A stretch of DNA of 53,395 bases from an uncultured Alphaproteobacteria bacterium (lineage in GTDB: Bacteria > Pseudomonadota > Alphaproteobacteria > RF32 > CAG-239): assembly GCA_944390885.1 (NCBI GenBank), contig CALXRP010000013.1, forward strand, positions 1 through 53,395, written 5' to 3'. Below are positions 15,424 to 23,900 of the stretch, in pieces. A program made the translations under genes and the position numbers. Each line of letters opens with the position of its first letter. Position 1 is the first letter of the stretch. A model generated the notes under the pieces. That model was not told the origin of the DNA, searched no databases, and was given only the letters and a program-made list of their open reading frames with translations.

Positions 15424-16674
15424 ATGGTTAAGAATATTTGTTTGATTATCGGTGCAGCATTATTTCTTTCTTCATGCGATTTAACGCGGTATAATACCGT
15501 TGTGCTCAAAGATAACAAAATTGCCGCTGAGATCATGCCGCCGCAAAAAGAAATCATCAGAACAACAAAAGGTGCAAATGCTCTGGATTTGGAAGCGCCG
15601 CTCAGATGTTATGTTAATTGGAAAACCCAACAGATGATTACGACCATTCCGTATAACATCAAAGCTTTCAATATGGTTCAAAACGGCAAAAATGACATGA
15701 TGCCGCGTTATGAGGTTACCGGTTTTTCTTTTGATACAATGCCGGCAGAAAAGGCTTTGTACAAACTGGTAAAAGAGGCCGGAATCCGTTTGGTGGCTCG
15801 AGATGCGCCTTATGCAAGCATTTCAGCGGAGAATTTGCGCGGCGAGCTTTCTGAAGTTGTGGCAATGATTGCCGATGCGGCGGAAATTTACTATTTTTAT
15901 GACGATGCAACAAAGACTTTAAGAATCCAACGCAAGGCAAACTTCAGCCTTTATGTTCCCAAATCGCGTCCGATCCTTTTGGGTTTTCTGGACGTTTTGC
16001 GCGGAGCGGGAATTACGGACATTACAACCGACTGGGAAGACTATTCAATTTCTTTTGATGCCGATGCAGAGCTGAGAGAAAAGATCAGCAAGCTGGTTTC
16101 TTATTTTGAAGAGAATCCGACATTGATTACTTATGATGTCAGCGTTTTCAGGATTTATCCGGGAAGTCCGGACAAAGAAATTGACTGGCAGAATTTGTTA
16201 AATTTCTTTGATTATGGAACGATCAGAACAGCAAAGACCGGCGTTATCGGCCGGGTTATTACAACTTCGGACGAGCTTCATATCGGCCGTCTGAACGCTT
16301 ATTTAAGCCAGCAGGCAAAGGTTGAGCAGATTGCCGAAGGAAAGTTTGTGGTCCCGAATTTGTGGATGTCGCGCTTTGACATCGGAAAATGCGGCGCCAT
16401 TACCACCCCCGGTTCCGATCTTTCAATAATGGCAAAAGCATCTTTGGAACAAGACAACAAAATTTTTTCCAATATCACGTTGGAAGCGACCGGCGGACAG
16501 ATAACACAATTTAATGTCCGCAGCAAATTCGGCGATAATATTGTTATTTTTGGTTTGCCAAACGAAATTTTCGGTGAGAAATCGCCTAAGTCGGAAACTA
16601 TTGTCTTTATGGTTCCGAGAATCATCAGAACCACAAAGACAACAAAACATCTGGAAAATAACCTGTTGAGATAG
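15424..16674 (+). CDS. Lipoprotein resembling secretin N-terminal domains without the pore (416 aa)
   Basis: The ATG follows AAGGA. The signal peptide ends FLSSC, a good lipobox with the Cys near residue 18. Residues about 100-170 (TGFSFDTMPAEKALYKLVKE, then YFYDDATKTLRIQR) match the N0/STN-like fold and its usual linker in PilN-type secretins. Residues about 175-240 look like a second N-domain. The later part (ITLEATGGQITQFNVRSKFG, then IFGLPNEIF and IVFMVPRII) recalls secretin-core strands, but the usual long pore segment is not obvious and the protein is shorter than PilN (538 aa in this window). It may form an outer-membrane-tethered periplasmic ring that helps the T4SS, like DotD/DotC-type lipoproteins in function but not shown to be homologous. 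Confidence 0.72.
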   Translation: MVKNICLIIGAALFLSSCDLTRYNTVVLKDNKIAAEIMPPQKEIIRTTKGANALDLEAPLRCYVNWKTQQMITTIPYNIKAFNMVQNGKNDMMPRYEVTGFSFDTMPAEKALYKLVKEAGIRLVARDAPYASISAENLRGELSEVVAMIADAAEIYYFYDDATKTLRIQRKANFSLYVPKSRPILLGFLDVLRGAGITDITTDWEDYSISFDADAELREKISKLVSYFEENPTLITYDVSVFRIYPGSPDKEIDWQNLLNFFDYGTIRTAKTGVIGRVITTSDELHIGRLNAYLSQQAKVEQIAEGKFVVPNLWMSRFDIGKCGAITTPGSDLSIMAKASLEQDNKIFSNITLEATGGQITQFNVRSKFGDNIVIFGLPNEIFGEKSPKSETIVFMVPRIIRTTKTTKHLENNLLR

Positions 16675-16691
16675 CAGAAGCGAGGTTAGCC

Positions 16692-17471
16692 ATGGATGAG
16701 CAAAATGTAAATAATATGATGCAAGGACAAGATTTGAACCGTCCGCGTCTGAAAAAGGTTAAACGGCCGATAAGAAGAATCGTACCGCAATCTCCGTCTA
16801 TGTCGGAAACGGTCGTGACGCCCCAAAATATGCAGACGGGTTCCGCACCGCTGCAGCAAACAGGAAATCCGGCAGCGACGAATCCTTTTGCATCGGACAA
16901 TTCTTCTTTGCCGGAAAACAGCAGTGATGATATTTATGAGGCTTTTAATAATCAGGAACTTGTTGAAGAAGATAACTTGCCCAGCGTGGAGAATTATGGC
17001 CGGCAAGAGGCTTTTGATCCGCAGCATCCGCGTTTTTTGGGAACAGAGCCTCCCAACCAGGCAAATGTTGCTGCGCTGCCTGCCGGAGACGGAATTTATA
17101 TGAACGGCGAAAGGGTATCAAAAAATGTTTTGATTTTGATTTTTGCTGCCGTGTTTATGGTTGGTTTTATTATTGCAAAACTCTTTTTTGCCGAAGAAAA
17201 AATTGTTCGCGGCGGTTTGCAAGGTGTGGTCGTCAATTCTGAAGTTCCTAAAGGGCGGGCACGTTGCGGAACGACGGACAAAAGCCAGGGATGCGTTTTA
17301 TATTTGATGAATCCGCAAAGAAACGAACTTTTGGCGCGTGATTTTTATGACCTGGCCTCACAGTTGACCGGACGCCAACGGTTTATTATAGAAACCGGGA
17401 ATATGCGTTATTCGACGACCCGGATTAAGCCCGGACAATTCGGACAATTTAATATTCCGCCGTTGCAATAA
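16692..17471 (+). CDS. Bitopic membrane protein, disordered cytoplasmic arm and small periplasmic domain (259 aa)
   Basis: The ATG has GAGG upstream. Residues 1-140 are Pro/Gln/Asn-rich and low-complexity. A single TM helix (VLILIFAAVFMVGFIIAKLFF) lies near residues 144-165. About 95 residues follow, with two Cys (ARCGTTDKSQGC) that could form a disulphide, which suits the periplasm. The topology (cytoplasmic N-arm, one helix, small periplasmic domain) resembles inner-membrane platform proteins of secretion machines, but no family is recognised. Last gene of the operon; an intrinsic terminator follows directly. Confidence 0.75.
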   Translation: MDEQNVNNMMQGQDLNRPRLKKVKRPIRRIVPQSPSMSETVVTPQNMQTGSAPLQQTGNPAATNPFASDNSSLPENSSDDIYEAFNNQELVEEDNLPSVENYGRQEAFDPQHPRFLGTEPPNQANVAALPAGDGIYMNGERVSKNVLILIFAAVFMVGFIIAKLFFAEEKIVRGGLQGVVVNSEVPKGRARCGTTDKSQGCVLYLMNPQRNELLARDFYDLASQLTGRQRFIIETGNMRYSTTRIKPGQFGQFNIPPLQ

Positions 17472-17476
17472 AAATA

Positions 17477-17508
17477 AAAGGAGGGAACTTGTTTTCCTCC
17501 TTTTTTAT
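17477..17508 (+). terminator. Intrinsic terminator of the repeat-protein operon
   Basis: AAAGGAGG (17477-17484) pairs with CCTCCTTT (17496-17503), followed by TTT-A-TTT. It begins five bases after the stop codon of the bitopic membrane protein. Confidence 0.85.
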
Positions 17509-17610
17509 TTTCCCCCGGGGGAGGATTTTTTTGTTTTCTTATTTCTTGTTTTGTTTTTGTTATAAAGTTTGTTTTTTCTTTGTTACTTTTTGACTGCCAA
17601 AAATTCTTTT

Positions 17611-17638
17611 GTTACTTTTGTCATGTAACAAAAGTAAC
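17611..17638. repeat. Perfect 11-bp inverted repeat
   Basis: GTTACTTTTGT and ACAAAAGTAAC flank a six-base loop. A related copy of the left arm (GTTACTTTTTG) lies at 17582-17592, so this may be the remains of a repeated element. Confidence 0.7.
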
Positions 17639-17651
17639 CAAAAATACTAGC

Positions 17652-17764
17652 CCTGAACTCGTTTTCTAAGTCTTCGTGAAAAAGTTCAGGCCGTCTAAGC
17701 ACAAGGCCAAGACGGCAAGGAAGCACATAGTTATTTTAATTTCCTCTTTTTCACAAAGACTAAG
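17652..17764. repeat. Nested inverted repeats, possible structured RNA or mobile-element relic
   Basis: The outer arms 17666-17684 and 17746-17764 match at 17 of 19 positions when inverted. Inside, GCCGTCT (17690-17696) pairs with AGACGGC (17710-17716), and CCTGAACT (17652-17659) pairs with AGTTCAGG (17683-17690) as an alternative hairpin. The nested layout is more than expected by chance. No promoter or transposase is linked to it. Confidence 0.45.
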
Positions 17765-17799
17765 AAGTACTCGTTAAAGGGCGGGTCAACTCACCCCGG

Positions 17800-17819
17800 C
17801 CCTCTCTTTCAAGAGAGGG
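17800..17819. repeat. 8-bp hairpin
   Basis: CCCTCTCT (17800-17807) and AGAGAGGG (17812-17819) flank a four-base loop. No T run follows, so it is not called a terminator. Confidence 0.5.
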
Positions 17820-17904
17820 GGATTAAAACTTTTTACTCCAAAACCTAAGTCATTCGCAAAGGGCACCCAGTCGTGTCGGATGAGAAATTGTGCAAGAAAC
17901 TGTC

Positions 17905-17927
17905 ATTGCCGGACTTGATCCGGCAAT
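17905..17927. repeat. Palindromic repeat copy 1 (CTTGA loop)
   Basis: ATTGCCGGA and TCCGGCAAT surround CTTGA. The same nine-base-arm and CTTGA-loop design occurs at 18204-18226 and 53265-53287, so this is a dispersed palindromic family. Confidence 0.75.
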
Positions 17928-18026
17928 CCACAGGCAACGGCCTGAGCGGTCAGTTGTTGAAATTGTGCCCCGTACCCCGCGTTGCTCCATTGTTTTTTAC
18001 GGTCAAGATTGTGCTTTGAAATATGG

Positions 18027-18050
18027 ATCCCCGGGTCGGTGCCCGGGGAT
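18027..18050. repeat. Palindromic repeat variant with TCGGTG loop
   Basis: ATCCCCGGG and CCCGGGGAT flank TCGGTG. It shares the AT...CGG/CCG...AT arm pattern of the CTTGA palindromes and runs into the 28-bp tandem repeat. Confidence 0.7.
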
Positions 18051-18109
18051 GACATAATAAAAAACGCAGCCCGGGGATGACATAATAAAAAACGCAGCCC
18101 GGGGATGAC
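18042..18109. repeat. 28-bp tandem direct repeat, 2.4 copies
   Basis: Identical units occupy 18042-18069 and 18070-18097, with a 12-base partial third copy to 18109. Each starts CCCGGGGATGAC and ends AACGCAG. There is no unique spacer between the units. Confidence 0.85.
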
Positions 18110-18203
18110 CTGCACGGCAGGTGCGCGGCGGATTGACGCCATTGTGCCCCGTATACCCCGCGTTGCTCCGGCGGGGGATTGTGAAGAGTATAAAGGCACT
18201 GTC

Positions 18204-18226
18204 ATTCTCGGGCTTGACCCGAGAAT
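18204..18226. repeat. Palindromic repeat copy 2 (CTTGA loop)
   Basis: ATTCTCGGG and CCCGAGAAT surround CTTGA. The element, including its GTC before and CC after, is identical to the copy at 53265-53287. Confidence 0.78.
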
Positions 18227-18294
18227 CCGCTGGCGACCTCTTGGCTGCGGGTGTTATATTAAAGGCATCTAAGTCTTTTGCAAGCGGATTTTTA

Positions 18295-19263
18295 TTAACG
18301 AACTTCAGTAACCGCACGCAGGTTTCCGTCGCGGTTGATTTGAACAACACGCAGTTTCTGCCGCATTTCTTCAATGATTTTTTTTCTATCCATAGTCGGA
18401 TAAGAGTGCAAAATACGGTCAGCAAAAGCGGCATAAGCTGCTTCCGAACTCTCGGCGTGGATTGTGGCCAGACAGTTATCATGTCCGGACCCCATAAGCT
18501 CCCAAATAGCGCCGGCGTTACTGGTTGAAATCTCTCCGCCGATAATAGCGTCCGGCGTAAAACGCACAACCAAGTCAATGACCTTTGCATAGGTTAGTTC
18601 GTTTGTTTGTGCCGTACGGGAAAGCACCAAATGGACCCGGTTAGGATGAGGAACCATCAACTCACGCGTATCTTCAATGGTTAAAATTCGTTTATGGATA
18701 TCCAAAATCTTTAATAAGTTATTTAAAAAGGTTGTTTTACCGGTTGAAGTTGCACCGCTGACCAAAATATGGTCGCCGCGTTTGATGCTGACCAACAGGC
18801 GTTCATAAGGATCTTCCGGATCTTTGATGTCTTTCAGCGGATTAATTTTGTGAAGCTTTTCTCCCTGGGCCAAACCATAATCTTTTAACCCCCAGGCAAC
18901 ATCCTCGCTATGGACACGGATTGTTAAAGCTATACCGCCGGTCAGATCTTCGTCATCATACATTACGTTTCTGCCGGCGATGGCCGAAAAACGGTGTTCT
19001 CCGGGAATGGCGGCATAAACAACCGGCGTTCCGCTTACCGGATCAAACGGCAGTTCATAAGTGTTGGCGATGATATAAAGTAAATCCGTCAGATACTCTT
19101 TGGTCAACTTTTCATCTTTATACATAACCCAGGGATAGGCTCTTTTTCCGCGCAAACGCAGCCAGATTTGTTTGGAGCGGTTGATGGCCACCTCTTCAAT
19201 ATTATCCTGCGTATACCAATAAGAAAGCGGTCTTAAAACGGATTCCAGAACCTTAAAACTCAT
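18295..19263 (-). CDS. virB11: VirB11 secretion ATPase (322 aa)
   Basis: The start ATG has GGAG upstream (GGAGAAAGTCA) and lies 11 bases after the VirB10-like gene. The N-terminal domain (about residues 1-130) resembles VirB11. The RecA-like domain has Walker A GATSTGKTT near residues 169-177, an Asp box (LTIEDTREL), a Walker-B-like VRFTPDAIIGGEIS, and a His box GHDNCLATIHAES. VirB11 forms a hexamer at the cytoplasmic face that switches the T4SS between pilus building and substrate transport. Walker A has Ser where most VirB11 proteins have Gly (GxTGSGKT), and Walker B reads GGEIS rather than GEVRG. These are tolerated variations but mark a divergent member. Last gene of the minus-strand operon. 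Confidence 0.93.
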   Translation of the reverse strand: MSFKVLESVLRPLSYWYTQDNIEEVAINRSKQIWLRLRGKRAYPWVMYKDEKLTKEYLTDLLYIIANTYELPFDPVSGTPVVYAAIPGEHRFSAIAGRNVMYDDEDLTGGIALTIRVHSEDVAWGLKDYGLAQGEKLHKINPLKDIKDPEDPYERLLVSIKRGDHILVSGATSTGKTTFLNNLLKILDIHKRILTIEDTRELMVPHPNRVHLVLSRTAQTNELTYAKVIDLVVRFTPDAIIGGEISTSNAGAIWELMGSGHDNCLATIHAESSEAAYAAFADRILHSYPTMDRKKIIEEMRQKLRVVQINRDGNLRAVTEVR

Positions 19264-19274
19264 TGACTTTCTCC

Positions 19275-22200
19275 TTAAAACAATTGCGGAACCCCGGCGG
19301 CAGCATCATTGCCCTCATTCTTTGTCGAGTTGCTGCCCGTGCTGTTTGCCGGTGTTGCGGTCACAACCGTCGGACGGGAAGCCGAAGCCGGTGCATTTGT
19401 TGTTCCGGTCGGCGTTCCTACCGTGTTGTTGCTGCTCGGGCGAACCGGCGGCTGATAATATGCCGGAGGCGCGTAGACATCTTTCTTGCGAGCTGAAGCA
19501 CCTCCATCATCCATCAGCGGAATCTCCTCAACTTCAGCATCATTTTGCGTGTTCTTGTACTGAACGTTGCTGGCTGCCGGATAGTTGGCTTTGAAACGCT
19601 CTTCACTTGCGCTGTCTACCTGCAGCGGAATATCATCATCAAAGCGACGGGCACTGTCATCTTCTGCTCTTTCACGCGTTCTCAGCCAGAGGTCAACTTG
19701 CGGATAAACAATAATCCGTGTACCGGCCGGAATATATGTCATCGGCTGGATACTGGCCTGATCCGAAAGAATCTGGTTGAAAATCGAATCCATCGAATTT
19801 AAGAAATTCTGGCGTGCGTCATTAGCAGCTTCCTGTTTGGAATTTTCTGTTTCTCCGTTATTTTCCTCATCCGTAGCAATGAAATATGCAGCGGTTGAGC
19901 TCAATATTGTCGTCATCAACGGCAAAGAATAGCGCTTAAACAATTGTTGATCCAAATATCCCAATGCTCCGCCACGCCCCTGAGCATCGCCGGTCAGGCC
20001 GTTGAAAACAAAGATTGAACCATCCGGACGAATCAGGCGTCCCCAACTGATTTGGACTTTTGCGGAAGTTGATGTTTTTTCGCTGCCGCTGCTGACAAAA
20101 TTGTCAATCTGTCCGATCAAACGGGATCCGGCAGGGATCAGAATATTACGACCTTGTTCGGCAAAGACATTACGCTCCACAATGGCCGTTACCGGCGTCG
20201 GGTGGCTGGAATCGATAGAGCGGGCAATAACGGCCGGAATGGGTTTGTCCGCCAAAATCATTTCATCCATATTTACGCGCCAGGAAGAAATAACCTGCTG
20301 AATCCCTTGTTCGACCCAGTTTTTCTGCATGCCGTCAAAATCTTCTTTGTTATAATTGCTGGAAATTTTGCCGACGGAAATATTTTTGCGCCGTTCGTTC
20401 ATGGCAACGCCCAAAGCATACTGACGCTGCGGATCATAACGTTCACCGGGGCCAAAACCGCCGCCGGGGCCAAGATTTGTTCCCGGACCGACACCGATGC
20501 CGTAAGCGGCTCCGGGGCCGAACTCACCGACCGGAACAAAAATTTCACTTCCTTCCGGTTTTTTGATTTCCTCAATTCCGATCATACTTCCGTCATCGTC
20601 GATAATAATCCCGTCAGGGAGTTTTCGTCCCAAAACATTGCCTTTTTTATCAACAACACGTCCGTCTTCCAAGATATCTCCCAAATATTCGCCATTCGGT
20701 GTTAAGGCAATATTAAAAGATTTTCGATAGCGTCCGCCATCTTCAGAACCGGGAGCGCCCGTTCCTTCCTCAATAGCTCCGATTTTGATCTCGCTGCTGC
20801 CGGGCTTTTGCTGTTTGCGTCTTTCTTCAGGAACTTTTTCATACCAGTTAATTCCGATACCGCCCAAAATATTGCCGCTGGCATCCGTTACCGTTCCGTC
20901 TTTGTTTAATTTTCCGATAATTTTGCCGTCAATATCTTCTACCGTGCCGTCCGAGTTGACGTAGCCGACAAAGTCGCCGTTAGCATCATAGGCTTTTTCT
21001 TTTTCCGGAACACTGCCGATAACCTCGCCATTGCTGTTTACCAGCTCTTTATTTTCATTCATATGTCCCAGGAGTTTGCCGCTTTCATCAACGACTTCGC
21101 CGTTTTCATTTAAATAGCCGATGATATTGCCGTTTTTATCGACCACCACCTGTCGGCTGCCCGGACTGTAGAATTGTAAAGGATTGGCTACCGTCCAAAG
21201 CTCGTTTTTATCATCTTTCAGCTGGCCAAGGCGGTTTATTTTGCCCAAATCTTTATGATTCATGTCATAAACCGTTCCATCCAGCGCCAACTCTCCGACA
21301 ACGGCATAATCTTTATCCCTGAGCAAATAGCTACGGTTGCCTCGCGCAATGACTTTTCCGTCATTGTCAACCAAAAAGCCGCGGTTGATCCGCCCCAGTT
21401 TGCGATTTGAAAAATTCATGACTTCACCGCTGCCGGTAATATAACCGACGGCATCAAAATCGGCATTGTAGACATAGAGGTCATACAGTGCGTAGCCTAC
21501 TTGCTGATTGTTTCGCCAGACGTAACCGTCATTGCTGACCTGTCCGACGATTTCATTTGTGCCGCCAAGAACTTCGCCTTTTGAATTAACCCGTCCGAGA
21601 TACAGATTGGCATTGTCAAAAGCAACCTGATAACGGAAAAGTTCACCAATCGGATTTCCGGTTTTGGAATTGATGTTGTCATTTCCCTGGACATAACCGA
21701 TAAACTGGTTGTCATTGTCAACAACTCGTCCGTCCAAAATTGTTCGTCCGATAATATTATTGTTAAAGTCCATTACCGGATAATACGGAATCAGGCGGCC
21801 GGCAATTTCTCCGCTGTTTTTAACCAACCGGCCCTGCGCATTTATACAACCGATATTTTCGTTGTTATAATTGACTGTTTTTCCGCTTACGCCGGTTACG
21901 CCGATTACATTGCCGTTGTTGTCGACGACACCGTTCAAAACCGACATATATCCGCTAATATTCCCGTTCGGACCGACAACTTGTCCGTTTGCCAAGACTC
22001 TTCCGATATTTACGCCACGAAAATTGCGAATTTCTCCTGCCGGCGTCAGAACGCCAAGAGCAGAACATTTTCCGTTGACCGCGCTTCCATAATTTATGAC
22101 ATGACCGGACAAAACGTTTACATTATCGACAACACCACCGCCTTCAACGACTTTGCCGACGACCGCGCCCCCTTTGTCTCGGACAATCCCGTCAAGCCCG

Positions 22201-23900
22201 GCATATCCCATCAGCTCGCCCTCAATCGAAATTGCCGGCAGAAAAGGATAAGCAGAGCCGGATTGCGGCATCAGCTCAGGAGAATTGTCGGAAGAAGTTT
22301 TTACGGCAGAGGTATCCGGCAACAGCTTGGCAATAATATTGGAATTTTTATCCAAAACAAAATTGTTTGCCGTTAAAAGGCCTAAACTTTCACCATTATT
22401 ATCAACGGCAAAAGCGGCGGCAATATTTTTGCCGAGAATTCTATTACGTTCATCCAAAACAATTCCGGCCTGCGTCATTCCGCCCAAACGTGTTCCGCTG
22501 GCATTGGTAACGCTGCCGTTAAAGCCCAAACGGCCCACAACAGCACCGTTAAAACCATAAGCGGATTCCAACGGGCGCGTCATGCCGATAACCTGATCAG
22601 AATTATCAAATACATAACCGTATGGGGAAATTGTAATGTCTTGTTCTCCGCTTTTGAAAGACGAATTGATCGAGGCCATGCCCATACTCTTATTGTCTGC
22701 CCCGATGATCAATGCCGGAGACAAAATACCGCCAATGATTTTTCCGTCGGTATCATATCCCTGTGTTCCTTTGACATAACCAATGCGGCTGCCGTTTAGA
22801 TCTATTAAAGATGCGTTGCTTAAAGCAATACCGCGCAAGGCTCCGCGATAATCAAACAAAGCTCCCGGCGTAATGATGCTGCCGCTCACCCGACCTTCAT
22901 TATCCAAGACGACACCGCGCGGCCCTACCCGGCCGATGATTTCTTTTCCAGAAGCGATCTGACCTTCCGGCATTAACCGTCCAAGATAGCGGCCTTGAAG
23001 GTCCGATGCCGTTGCCGCAAAATCAAGCATATAGCCGACAACAATATTTTTATTGTCGGCGATTGTTCCGTCTGCACGCAAATGGCCAACAACGTTTTCA
23101 CCGTTTACGACTTCACCGTTATAAGATACAAAGCCGAGATATTTTCCGTAATTGTCAAAAGCGTAGCCGGTTCGAACAATTTGGCCGATAATTTCCTGCT
23201 GTTCATTATATACAAAACCGCCGGCCCGAAGCGTGCCGATGATTTTTCCTTCAAAATCAGAAACTTCACCCCCCGGCGTGACGCTTCCGATAAAACTTCC
23301 GGACGGAGAAACTACCATTTTTGAAGATATCAAACGGCCAACCAGAATATAATCATTCACCGATTTGCGATAAGCATCACCGGACGGCGAGACAAAGCCG
23401 ACCGGCTGGCCGTCAAGTGTTGTAAAACTGCCATCACCGGTAAAACGTCCGATTGTGTGCCCGCTATCGGAATAAACCAATCCCGGAAATAATACAGCAC
23501 CGATAATATTGTAAGAATCGTCTACGACCAGACCGTTGGGCAGCGTTTTACCGATGATCTTTCCCGACGCCAGACGGACAGAACCATCCGTGCTGACTTT
23601 TCCAAGCAATTTGGTATCATTTCCGACGGCTATTCCCTGAGGTACGACACCGCCGATCAATTTGCCGTCAGAGTTGACAATAAGACTGTCTGCCGTTACA
23701 TTTCCGATCAACTGATTGTCTAACCCGACAACACTGCCGTTCGGGATGACCTTGCCGATTAAATCGCCGTTAAAATCAATGGCACTGATTTCTTCAGCCG
23801 CGGCAGGACGGACGGCGCAAACCGTTATTATTCCGGCAGCAAGAAATATCTTCCGGAACAAGCGGGAAAATTTAAAAAACATATTTTCAGACGTCGTCAA
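19275..23900 (-). CDS. virB10: VirB10/DotG C-terminal half: signal peptide, ~57 repeats of 17 aa, TrbI domain (1541 aa)
   Basis: The start is TTG at 23900, eight bases after a strong GGAGGAA; ATG at 23882 is a weaker alternative. A signal peptide (to about residue 35, VRPAAAEE) is followed from about residue 40 to 1150 by some 57 degenerate 17-residue units of the form (V/I)IGxVxxDGxVxDxxGN. A Gly/Pro hinge follows, then from about residue 1235 the VirB10/TrbI/DotG domain (TAIVERNVFAEQGRNILIPA, SRLIGQIDN, AGTRIIVYPQVDLWLR). That domain builds the outer-membrane ring with VirB9. The C-tail is Ser/Thr/Pro-rich. Unlike VirB10 it has no N-terminal cytoplasmic arm and TM anchor; these appear in the next gene upstream. 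It is far longer than VirB10 (about 400 aa) and exceeds Legionella DotG (about 1050 aa). Confidence 0.9.
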   Translation of the reverse strand: MTTSENMFFKFSRLFRKIFLAAGIITVCAVRPAAAEEISAIDFNGDLIGKVIPNGSVVGLDNQLIGNVTADSLIVNSDGKLIGGVVPQGIAVGNDTKLLGKVSTDGSVRLASGKIIGKTLPNGLVVDDSYNIIGAVLFPGLVYSDSGHTIGRFTGDGSFTTLDGQPVGFVSPSGDAYRKSVNDYILVGRLISSKMVVSPSGSFIGSVTPGGEVSDFEGKIIGTLRAGGFVYNEQQEIIGQIVRTGYAFDNYGKYLGFVSYNGEVVNGENVVGHLRADGTIADNKNIVVGYMLDFAATASDLQGRYLGRLMPEGQIASGKEIIGRVGPRGVVLDNEGRVSGSIITPGALFDYRGALRGIALSNASLIDLNGSRIGYVKGTQGYDTDGKIIGGILSPALIIGADNKSMGMASINSSFKSGEQDITISPYGYVFDNSDQVIGMTRPLESAYGFNGAVVGRLGFNGSVTNASGTRLGGMTQAGIVLDERNRILGKNIAAAFAVDNNGESLGLLTANNFVLDKNSNIIAKLLPDTSAVKTSSDNSPELMPQSGSAYPFLPAISIEGELMGYAGLDGIVRDKGGAVVGKVVEGGGVVDNVNVLSGHVINYGSAVNGKCSALGVLTPAGEIRNFRGVNIGRVLANGQVVGPNGNISGYMSVLNGVVDNNGNVIGVTGVSGKTVNYNNENIGCINAQGRLVKNSGEIAGRLIPYYPVMDFNNNIIGRTILDGRVVDNDNQFIGYVQGNDNINSKTGNPIGELFRYQVAFDNANLYLGRVNSKGEVLGGTNEIVGQVSNDGYVWRNNQQVGYALYDLYVYNADFDAVGYITGSGEVMNFSNRKLGRINRGFLVDNDGKVIARGNRSYLLRDKDYAVVGELALDGTVYDMNHKDLGKINRLGQLKDDKNELWTVANPLQFYSPGSRQVVVDKNGNIIGYLNENGEVVDESGKLLGHMNENKELVNSNGEVIGSVPEKEKAYDANGDFVGYVNSDGTVEDIDGKIIGKLNKDGTVTDASGNILGGIGINWYEKVPEERRKQQKPGSSEIKIGAIEEGTGAPGSEDGGRYRKSFNIALTPNGEYLGDILEDGRVVDKKGNVLGRKLPDGIIIDDDGSMIGIEEIKKPEGSEIFVPVGEFGPGAAYGIGVGPGTNLGPGGGFGPGERYDPQRQYALGVAMNERRKNISVGKISSNYNKEDFDGMQKNWVEQGIQQVISSWRVNMDEMILADKPIPAVIARSIDSSHPTPVTAIVERNVFAEQGRNILIPAGSRLIGQIDNFVSSGSEKTSTSAKVQISWGRLIRPDGSIFVFNGLTGDAQGRGGALGYLDQQLFKRYSLPLMTTILSSTAAYFIATDEENNGETENSKQEAANDARQNFLNSMDSIFNQILSDQASIQPMTYIPAGTRIIVYPQVDLWLRTRERAEDDSARRFDDDIPLQVDSASEERFKANYPAASNVQYKNTQNDAEVEEIPLMDDGGASARKKDVYAPPAYYQPPVRPSSNNTVGTPTGTTNAPASASRPTVVTATPANSTGSNSTKNEGNDAAAGVPQLF

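Larger units (their letters stand above)
17509..18294. other. Gene-free convergent region rich in hairpins and repeats
   Basis: About 790 bases between the end of the + operon and the end of virB11 on the - strand carry no credible gene. They hold at least four inverted repeats, a 28-bp tandem repeat and three palindromic repeats of one architecture, listed separately. Short ORFs here only translate the repeats. Confidence 0.75.

Noticed and set aside
18042..18109. Possible CRISPR array
   Set aside because: The 28-bp units abut directly with no spacers and no cas genes are present.
17903..18528. Short ORFs across the palindromic repeats (for example 17903-18205 minus and 18121-18528 plus)
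   Set aside because: They translate the repeat DNA itself or run antisense to virB11, and have no recognisable domain or ribosome binding site.
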